From: JBMFOH01 sp049969715 [NCBI: bacterium]
GTDB lineage: Bacteria > DUMJ01
Length of the DNA stretch: 43,446 nt
Direction: 5' to 3'
Assembly: GCA_049969715.1 (NCBI GenBank)
Contig: JBMFOH010000006.1
Location: 1-43,446, forward strand
This document shows, in pieces, positions 37,989-43,446 of the stretch (positions within the stretch are counted from its first letter, which is position 1; every line of letters starts with the position of its first letter). The notes under the pieces are model-generated. The model worked only from the letters and a program-made list of their open reading frames with translations, made no database searches and was not told the DNA's origin. The position numbers were made by a program, and so were the translations under genes.

Positions 37989-38830
37989 GATTTAGAGAAA
38001 GGGTCTATATAACACTTACCGCCTTGTCAGTTGTTGTTATTGTCGGTTTACTTGGTTTTATCTTATTTGATATAGTAAAGAATGGAATAAGTGTTATAAA
38101 TTGGGAGTTTCTAACTCAACCTCCAAAAGAAGGGATGACAAAGGGGGGAATATTTCCTGCCATCTATGGAACCATTGTTAGAGTTCTATTAATGCTGATC
38201 TTTGTTGTTCCCACTGGAATCTTTACCGCTGTTTACCTTAACGAATATGGAAGAGACTCTAAATTTTCAAGATGGATAAGAATAGCTATCAATAATCTCT
38301 CAGGAGTTCCTTCTATCGTTTTTGGATTATTTGGAATGGGATTTTTTGTCATCTTTCTGAGATTAGGAGCAGGGTTACTTTCTGCCGCTTTGACCGTAGG
38401 AATCCTTACTCTTCCTGTAGTAGTGACCTCTACTGAAGAGGCATTAAAGTCTGTACCAAATTCTTATAGAGAGGCTGCTTTTGCCTTGGGGGCTACTAAA
38501 TGGCAGGTAATAAGAACAGTGGTTTTGCCGCAATCCCTTCCAGGTATACTTACTGGAGCTATCCTTAGTGTAGGTAGAGCAGCTGGAGAGGTAGCTCCTC
38601 TTTTGTTTACTGGAGTTGCTTATTATCTACCTTATCTACCTACCTCTATTTATGACCAATTTATGGACCTAGGTTATCACATATATATTATGACGACTCA
38701 ATCCTTTGATGTTGACGCCACTAGACCTATCCAATATGGTAGTACATTGGTCCTTCTTATGCTAACCTTTTTGCTCAATCTTGTGGCTATATTTATAAGG
38801 TCTAAGATAAGACGAAGGAGTATTAGATAA
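37985..38830 (+). CDS. pstA: phosphate ABC transporter permease PstA
   Basis: PstA is the second permease of the Pst importer, 281 residues with about six helices. The cytoplasmic coupling loop reads [23 protein letters not shown], which contacts PstB, and the block [12 protein letters not shown] is typical of the family. It overlaps pstC (ATGA) and shares a base with the pstB start (TAATG). Confidence 0.96.
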   Translation: MRFRERVYITLTALSVVVIVGLLGFILFDIVKNGISVINWEFLTQPPKEGMTKGGIFPAIYGTIVRVLLMLIFVVPTGIFTAVYLNEYGRDSKFSRWIRIAINNLSGVPSIVFGLFGMGFFVIFLRLGAGLLSAALTVGILTLPVVVTSTEEALKSVPNSYREAAFALGATKWQVIRTVVLPQSLPGILTGAILSVGRAAGEVAPLLFTGVAYYLPYLPTSIYDQFMDLGYHIYIMTTQSFDVDATRPIQYGSTLVLLMLTFLLNLVAIFIRSKIRRRSIR

Positions 38831-39615
38831 TGGATGAAAAGGATACAAAGATAAAAATATCAGTTAGAGACCTAAATATATATTATGGAAACTTTTTAGC
38901 ATTAAGAAATATCACCGTAGATATTCTTGAGAAAAGTATTACTGCTATTATAGGCCCATCGGGATGTGGAAAATCAACCTTTTTAAGGGCACTAAATAGG
39001 ATGAACGAACTCCTCCCTAATGTAAGGACTGAGGGTCAGGTTATTATAGATGGAGAAAATATATATGATCCAAAGGTAGATATAGTGTCTCTAAGGAGAA
39101 AGATTGGAATGGTTTTTCAGAGACCAAATCCTTTTCCTAAGTCTATATTTGAGAATGTAGCCTTTGGCCTTCGTATCCAAGGGATAAAGGATAAAGAAAG
39201 GATAGAGGAGACCGTAGAGCTTAGCCTAAGGAGAGCTGCCCTTTGGGATGAGGTGAAGAATAAACTAAACTCTTCAGCGTTAGACCTTTCTGGAGGTCAG
39301 CAGCAGAGGTTATGTATAGCAAGGGCACTTGCTGTTCAACCTGAGATAATCCTTATGGATGAGCCTGCCTCTGCACTTGATCCTATCGCCACCCTTAGGA
39401 TAGAAGAGTTGATGAGAGAGTTAAAGGAAGAATATACGATTGTAATTGTGACTCATAATATGCAACAGGCAGCTAGGGTTTCTGATTTTACTGCATTTTT
39501 CTTGACAGATGAAGGTAGGACTGGTATGCTTATAGAGTATGGAGAGACTTCCCAGATATTTACCCTACCTAAAGATTCGAGGACAGAAGGATATATAACG
39601 GGAAGATTTGGCTAG
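38830..39615 (+). CDS. pstB: phosphate ABC transporter ATP-binding protein PstB
   Basis: PstB is the ATPase of the Pst importer, 261 residues. Walker A is GPSGCGKST (42-50), the signature [11 protein letters not shown], Walker B IILMDEP, D-loop SALDP and switch histidine VTHNM. The insertion [16 protein letters not shown] after Walker A is typical of PstB. Translation is coupled to pstA. Confidence 0.98.
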   Translation: MDEKDTKIKISVRDLNIYYGNFLALRNITVDILEKSITAIIGPSGCGKSTFLRALNRMNELLPNVRTEGQVIIDGENIYDPKVDIVSLRRKIGMVFQRPNPFPKSIFENVAFGLRIQGIKDKERIEETVELSLRRAALWDEVKNKLNSSALDLSGGQQQRLCIARALAVQPEIILMDEPASALDPIATLRIEELMRELKEEYTIVIVTHNMQQAARVSDFTAFFLTDEGRTGMLIEYGETSQIFTLPKDSRTEGYITGRFG

Positions 39616-39626
39616 TGGAGGCATTT

Positions 39627-40289
39627 ATGATATCCCCCAGATATGCTTTTGATGAAGAGTTGAAGAAATTAAGGATAGACCTGTTAAGAATGGGAACATT
39701 GGCTAGGGAAGCTATAAGTAACTCTGTTAAAGCACTCATAGATAGAGATGCAAAGCTTGCCGATGATATCATTGCTGGAGACGATGTTGTAGATAAGATG
39801 GACCTAGAAATAGAGATGAAGTGTATGGAACTTATAGCTAGGCAACAGCCAATGGCAAGAGACCTAAGAGTCATAGGGACAATACTTAAAACTATCACAG
39901 ACCTAGAAAGGATAGCAGACCATGCAGTAGATATAGCAAGAATAGCTAAGATTCTTGTTGATCAGCCGCCATTAAAGCCATTTATAGACATCCCTAGGAT
40001 GTGTGAGATATCACTTTCTATGCTTGATGACGCACTAAAATCTTTTGTAGATGAAGATATAGAGCTGGCTAAGAAGATGTGCGAAAGAGATGACCTTGTT
40101 GATGCACTCTATAATCAGGTATTTAGAGAGCTTCTAACTTATATGATGGAAGATCCTAAAACGGTTACTAGAGCTATATATCTTATTCTTGTAGGTAGAT
40201 ACTTAGAAAGGGTAGCAGATCATGCGACAAATGTGGGAGAAAGAGTAGTATATATGGTGACAGGAGTTTTAAAGGAATTAAATGTATAA
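39627..40289 (+). CDS. phoU: phosphate signalling/uptake regulator PhoU
   Basis: PhoU restrains Pst transport and the PhoR-PhoB type response when phosphate is plentiful. The 220-residue protein is a pair of three-helix bundles with acidic metal-binding repeats, ending in LERVADHATNVGERVVYMVTG. ATG at 39627 lies 5 nt after GGAGG and is preferred to the GTG at 39615 that overlaps the pstB stop. Its end overlaps tyrS by 8 nt. Confidence 0.94.
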   Translation: MISPRYAFDEELKKLRIDLLRMGTLAREAISNSVKALIDRDAKLADDIIAGDDVVDKMDLEIEMKCMELIARQQPMARDLRVIGTILKTITDLERIADHAVDIARIAKILVDQPPLKPFIDIPRMCEISLSMLDDALKSFVDEDIELAKKMCERDDLVDALYNQVFRELLTYMMEDPKTVTRAIYLILVGRYLERVADHATNVGERVVYMVTGVLKELNV

Positions 40290-41511
40290 GGATGATATTG
40301 ATGTATTATTGAGAAATACTGCTCAAGTTATATCTATTGACGAATTAAAAGAAAGGTTAGAGGAGTCTTATAGATTAAAGAAGCCATTGAGGATAAAGCT
40401 TGGGGTGGACCCTACTGCTCCTGACTTACACCTAGGACACTATGTAGGTTTAAGGAAGCTGAAGGAATTTCAAGATCTAGGTCATACTATAGTTTTTGTT
40501 ATAGGGGACTTTACTGCTAGGATTGGAGATCCTTCAGGCCGATCAGAGACAAGGAAGCCACTTTCTGAGGAAGAGGTAAAGGTTAATGCAGAGACCTATG
40601 CCAAGCAGGTATTCAAGGTTTTAGATAAAGAGAAGACAGAGGTAAGATTTAATAGCGAGTGGTTGGAAAAGCTTACTTCTATAGAGATTATAAGGCTTTC
40701 TAGTCATTATACGGTAGCCAGAATGCTTGAGAGGGATGACTTCGAAAAGAGGTTTACCGAAAATAGACCTATAAGTATCCATGAGTTTTTATATCCACTC
40801 TTTCAGGCGTATGATTCGGTAGCTATCTATGCTGATATAGAAACAGGTGGGACAGATCAGACGTTTAACCTTATTGTAGGAAGAGAGATTCAGCCTATTT
40901 ATGGGCAGAGACCTCAGATAGTTTTTACCTGGCCTCTCTTGGAGGGAACAGACGGGGTGATGAAGATGAGTAAGAGTTATGGAAACTACGTTGCTCTAGA
41001 GGATCCACCACAAGAGATGTATGGTAAACTTATGTCTATCCCAGACTCTTTAATAATCAAGTATCTGGAACTTCTTACGGATTTCCCTACTTCTACTATC
41101 AGAAGTTGGGAGAGGGAGATGCAGTCAGGTCTTAATCCTAAATTGGTTAAAGAGGAGTTGGCGATAGCAATTGTTTCTACATTTTATAGCAGAGAACAAG
41201 CATTAGAATGTAAAGAGGAATTTAATAAGGTGTTTGCTCAAAAGGAGATTCCAAGTGATATCCCTATTTCGAAACTTTCTAAGGATTATTTTAGAAGTCC
41301 AGTATCATTAGTAGATATATTGGTAGTGGTAGGTCTTGTCTCATCTAAGAGTGAGGCGAGGAGAATTATACGGCAGAGAGGTATAAGGGTGAATGGTTCA
41401 GTGGTAGAAGATCCGGATATTCGTATAAGAATAACTCCTGGGCTTATACTTCAGGTGGGGAAACGTAGATTTCTAAAACTAGAGCCGGTGGAGATGGAGG
41501 GAGATTGCTAA
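40282..41511 (+). CDS. tyrS: tyrosyl-tRNA synthetase, TyrZ-like
   Basis: The 409-residue class I synthetase has HLGH (50-53) as the HIGH motif and KMSKS (228-232). A C-terminal S4 RNA-binding domain covers about 345-405 (SKSEARRIIRQRGIRVNG). The HLGH variant and length place it with the TyrZ-type branch. The start overlaps phoU by 8 nt, which is an unusual link of a housekeeping synthetase to the phosphate operon. No internal promoter or T-box leader is possible in the overlap. Confidence 0.96.
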   Translation: MYKDDIDVLLRNTAQVISIDELKERLEESYRLKKPLRIKLGVDPTAPDLHLGHYVGLRKLKEFQDLGHTIVFVIGDFTARIGDPSGRSETRKPLSEEEVKVNAETYAKQVFKVLDKEKTEVRFNSEWLEKLTSIEIIRLSSHYTVARMLERDDFEKRFTENRPISIHEFLYPLFQAYDSVAIYADIETGGTDQTFNLIVGREIQPIYGQRPQIVFTWPLLEGTDGVMKMSKSYGNYVALEDPPQEMYGKLMSIPDSLIIKYLELLTDFPTSTIRSWEREMQSGLNPKLVKEELAIAIVSTFYSREQALECKEEFNKVFAQKEIPSDIPISKLSKDYFRSPVSLVDILVVVGLVSSKSEARRIIRQRGIRVNGSVVEDPDIRIRITPGLILQVGKRRFLKLEPVEMEGDC

Positions 41512-42011
41512 ATAACACTATGGATGTGTCTCCTGAGATAAAGATGGCTGAGGAGAAGATTAATAGAGGTGATATAGGAGAGGCTATAGAAATCTTAGAA
41601 GTCTATCTTAATGATCATCCGAATGACTATTATGCAATCAATAAGTTAGGTGTGGCTTTTGTTTATGATGGTAAGACAAATAGTGCTAGGGAATGCTTCT
41701 ACAGGGCTATAGAAATAAACCCAAAATTTGCACCTTCCTATAGTAATATAGGAAACCTGTTTACTGAAGAGGGTAAATATGAAGAGGCGTTATATTGGTA
41801 TAAGAAGGCTTTAGAGATAGATCCACAGTTCAGTAGTGCCAGGACTAATCTAGCGCATCTCTATCGTTTGACAGGTAGGATAGATATGGCAGTAGAGGAA
41901 CTAAAGAGGACCTATCATAGAGATGATGGAAAGGGAAGTCTTACTAGAAACTGGTGGTTATGGATTTTGGTAGTCATTGCCATCATATACTTTGTATATA
42001 GAGGTATATAG
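41505..42011 (+). CDS. TPR protein with C-terminal membrane anchor
   Basis: The 168-residue protein contains about three tetratricopeptide repeats (about 10-120; for example PSYSNIGNLFTEEGKYEEAL) and ends in a single hydrophobic helix WWLWILVVIAIIYFVY, about 150-165. It therefore looks tail-anchored with the repeats facing the cytosol. TTG at 41505 is favoured because GGAGG lies 4 nt upstream and the gene overlaps tyrS; the ATG at 41520 has no ribosome site. It is probably a scaffold; the partner is unknown. Confidence 0.75.
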   Translation: MLNNTMDVSPEIKMAEEKINRGDIGEAIEILEVYLNDHPNDYYAINKLGVAFVYDGKTNSARECFYRAIEINPKFAPSYSNIGNLFTEEGKYEEALYWYKKALEIDPQFSSARTNLAHLYRLTGRIDMAVEELKRTYHRDDGKGSLTRNWWLWILVVIAIIYFVYRGI

Positions 42012-42026
42012 AAAGGAGGAATTTGT

Positions 42027-42296
42027 ATGCCTTTATTTGGGAGAAGGGAATCGAAAGGTGCTGACCCTACTCAGATGCTTAACGATTTAAAGGTAGTATG
42101 CCAAAAGTATCTAGGAACTAAAGGAGAGGAAATTCTGCAATCTTCTTTAGGTAGTATAGGGAAAAACCCTACTAATTTTACTGTAGATGATATGACTCCA
42201 CTTATAAATAAGCTTATAGACCATCTTGTGAATCCTCTTAAAAAAGCAGATTTTCGTGCAGAGTTATTTGAAATAAGAAGGAGATATTCTGGCTAA
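42027..42296 (+). CDS. small protein of unknown function (89 aa)
   Basis: I do not recognise this protein. It starts with a basic MPLFGRRESKG segment, then a mostly helical region with MLNDLKVVCQKYLG and MTPLINKLIDHLVNPLKKADF, and ends with a basic helix RAELFEIRRRYSG. There is no signal peptide, membrane segment or cysteine pair. A strong AAGGAGG precedes the ATG, and codon use matches its neighbours, so it is very likely translated. It sits between a TPR scaffold and the export locus. Confidence 0.7.
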   Translation: MPLFGRRESKGADPTQMLNDLKVVCQKYLGTKGEEILQSSLGSIGKNPTNFTVDDMTPLINKLIDHLVNPLKKADFRAELFEIRRRYSG

Positions 42297-42308
42297 TAAT
42301 CTATTTAG

Positions 42309-42770
42309 ATGACTTTAAAGTTAGAGAAATGTCCTCATAGTAAAGAGTTAATTCTTTCTTTGGAAAAACTTGGAGAAGAGAGTGGAGAGGGATTTACATT
42401 TTCTGTAATAAGGTTGCTTTGGGAATGGTACGATCTACCTTCTTCTCCTATAAAGGATATATATTGGGATGTAATGGAAGAGCTGATCGATGTTGAACCT
42501 TGGATTAAGAGTGAGGCTCAAGCTCTTTCTCGTCTCTATGGTGACGATATAGAAGAAGCGAGTAGAGAGATAGCTTTTTATGTCCTGCAGATAGAGTTAT
42601 TAAGGAGAGGCCTGATGATAGAGAAGGATAAGATTAAAACTTATGAGTCTCGTCTTGGCAAAGATAGGGACCTCTTTGTCGGAATATTGAGGGATTTTCA
42701 GAGTGTCCTAAAGGGAGAGTCATCTTCTTATCAGTGGAGAGCTTTGGCAGAAAGATTGAGGTGGATGTAA
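42309..42770 (+). CDS. hypothetical helical protein (153 aa)
   Basis: I do not recognise a family. The protein is soluble, acidic in the middle and rich in predicted helices (EEASREIAFYVLQIELLRRGLMIEKDK) with several tryptophans. It lies 12 nt after the 89-residue gene and 1 nt before the polysaccharide export gene, so it belongs to the same transcript. No strong ribosome site is visible. An assembly or regulatory role in envelope polysaccharide export is only a guess from position. Confidence 0.65.
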   Translation: MTLKLEKCPHSKELILSLEKLGEESGEGFTFSVIRLLWEWYDLPSSPIKDIYWDVMEELIDVEPWIKSEAQALSRLYGDDIEEASREIAFYVLQIELLRRGLMIEKDKIKTYESRLGKDRDLFVGILRDFQSVLKGESSSYQWRALAERLRWM

Positions 42771-42771
42771 G

Positions 42772-43446
42772 ATGAATTTTAAGGTCTATATAATTATCGT
42801 TCTTTTGATCCTTTTATCTTTTTTTACTAGTATATTAGATGCTCAAGTTACCTCTAGTTTTCAGAATAACCCTGTTTCTCAAACAGAAGGTTTGGAGATT
42901 CCTATAACAGATGATTATATGCTTGGTCCAGGTGACAGATTAATGATTTCTATTAATGGAAAGGTTGTCAATGAAAGCTACGAATTGATAGTGTCGGCTG
43001 ATGGAAATATATTGATCCCTACTATAGGACCAATATATGTAGCGGATATTTCTATAAAGGCTTTAAAAGAGAAGTTAGGAAGGATAATCCCTAAATATTA
43101 TAAAGATGCCCAGTTTTCTCTTATATTCCTTTCTCCCAGAACATTTAAGGTGTTTGTAACTGGACAGGTTGTTTCTCCTGGGACAGTTACTGTGAGAGCA
43201 CTGACTAGGCTTCAAGAGGCTCTTACTATGGCAGGAGGAGTATTACCCAATGGTTCATACCGATATATTCAGATAACAAGGGTAAAGGATAATAAGAAAA
43301 TAATTTTTACTGTAGACCTTTATAGGTTTTATAAAAAAGGAGATACTAGTAGTAATCCTTATCTAGAAGCAGGGGATGTAATATACGTACCTGTAATGAA
43401 AGAGAGTGTAAAGATATTAGGGCAAGTAAGGTCTCCAGGGGAGTAT
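42772..43446 (+). CDS. polysaccharide biosynthesis/export protein, Wza-like (3' end outside window)
   Basis: The visible 225 residues have a signal peptide (about 1-24, without a lipobox cysteine), then a polysaccharide export (PES) domain beginning YMLGPGDRLMISING, followed by an SLBB-type domain around FVTGQVVSPGTVTVRALTRLQEALTMAGG. A second SLBB unit begins near the window edge (KILGQVRSPGEY). Wza-type proteins form outer-membrane polysaccharide channels, supporting a two-membrane envelope. The gene continues past base 43446. Confidence 0.88.
   Translation, partial: MNFKVYIIIVLLILLSFFTSILDAQVTSSFQNNPVSQTEGLEIPITDDYMLGPGDRLMISINGKVVNESYELIVSADGNILIPTIGPIYVADISIKALKEKLGRIIPKYYKDAQFSLIFLSPRTFKVFVTGQVVSPGTVTVRALTRLQEALTMAGGVLPNGSYRYIQITRVKDNKKIIFTVDLYRFYKKGDTSSNPYLEAGDVIYVPVMKESVKILGQVRSPGEY

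Overview
The window is an AT-rich, gene-dense bacterial chromosome segment with 42 protein-coding genes. The last one runs off the right edge. I see no tRNA, rRNA, CRISPR array, phage gene or insertion sequence. Arginine is mostly AGA/AGG and isoleucine often ATA, and a SpeD/SpeE pair of the type seen in thermophiles is present. Together with a Wza-type export protein, periplasmic-type signal peptides, alpha/beta glycyl-tRNA synthetase and HrcA/CIRCE control, this suggests a probably thermophilic, probably two-membraned bacterium from a poorly sampled lineage. I cannot name the genus.

Layout from left to right: (1) 1-409, a gene-poor leader. (2) 410-3326 (+), a LarA-family protein and a MASE3-PAS-GGDEF diguanylate cyclase. 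(3) 13743-3361 (-), one compact operon recO-glyQ-glyS-miaB-mutS-mutL-MEMO/AMMECR1, with almost every junction overlapping. (4) 13840-15756 (+), an MFS exporter and CcdA. (5) 15762-23186 (+), a CIRCE-controlled heat-shock operon hrcA-grpE-dnaK-dnaJ that continues into prmA, rsmE and mtaB. (6) 23196-25913 (+), a potassium uptake unit with one TrkH/KtrB channel between two different TrkA/KtrA subunits. (7) 25906-27450 (+), an ECF S component, probably for pantothenate, and type III pantothenate kinase, behind a structured 85-nt leader. (8) 27499-28746 (+), a second MFS protein. (9) 35366-28747 (-), speD-speE-HAD-MBL-pyrG-AI-2E-ahcY, centred on S-adenosylmethionine use, polyamines and CTP. (10) 36916-35503 (-), a small Spy-like exported protein and an FAH-family enzyme separated by a perfect 13-bp hairpin. 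(11) 37089 to the end (+), pstC-pstA-pstB-phoU running straight into tyrS, a tail-anchored TPR protein, two unknown small proteins and a polysaccharide export protein.

The most interesting signal is the leader at 25921-26005. Its second hairpin loop is complementary both to the Shine-Dalgarno sequence of the ECF gene and, over the same bases, to the loop of the first hairpin. This is the architecture of a mutually exclusive translational switch. Other points worth a look are several consensus promoters placed 6-8 nt before the start codon (probable leaderless mRNAs), loss of the GADR arginine in CoaX, a pst operon without pstS, a 65-nt mutS/mutL overlap, and the two unknown proteins between tyrS and the export locus.
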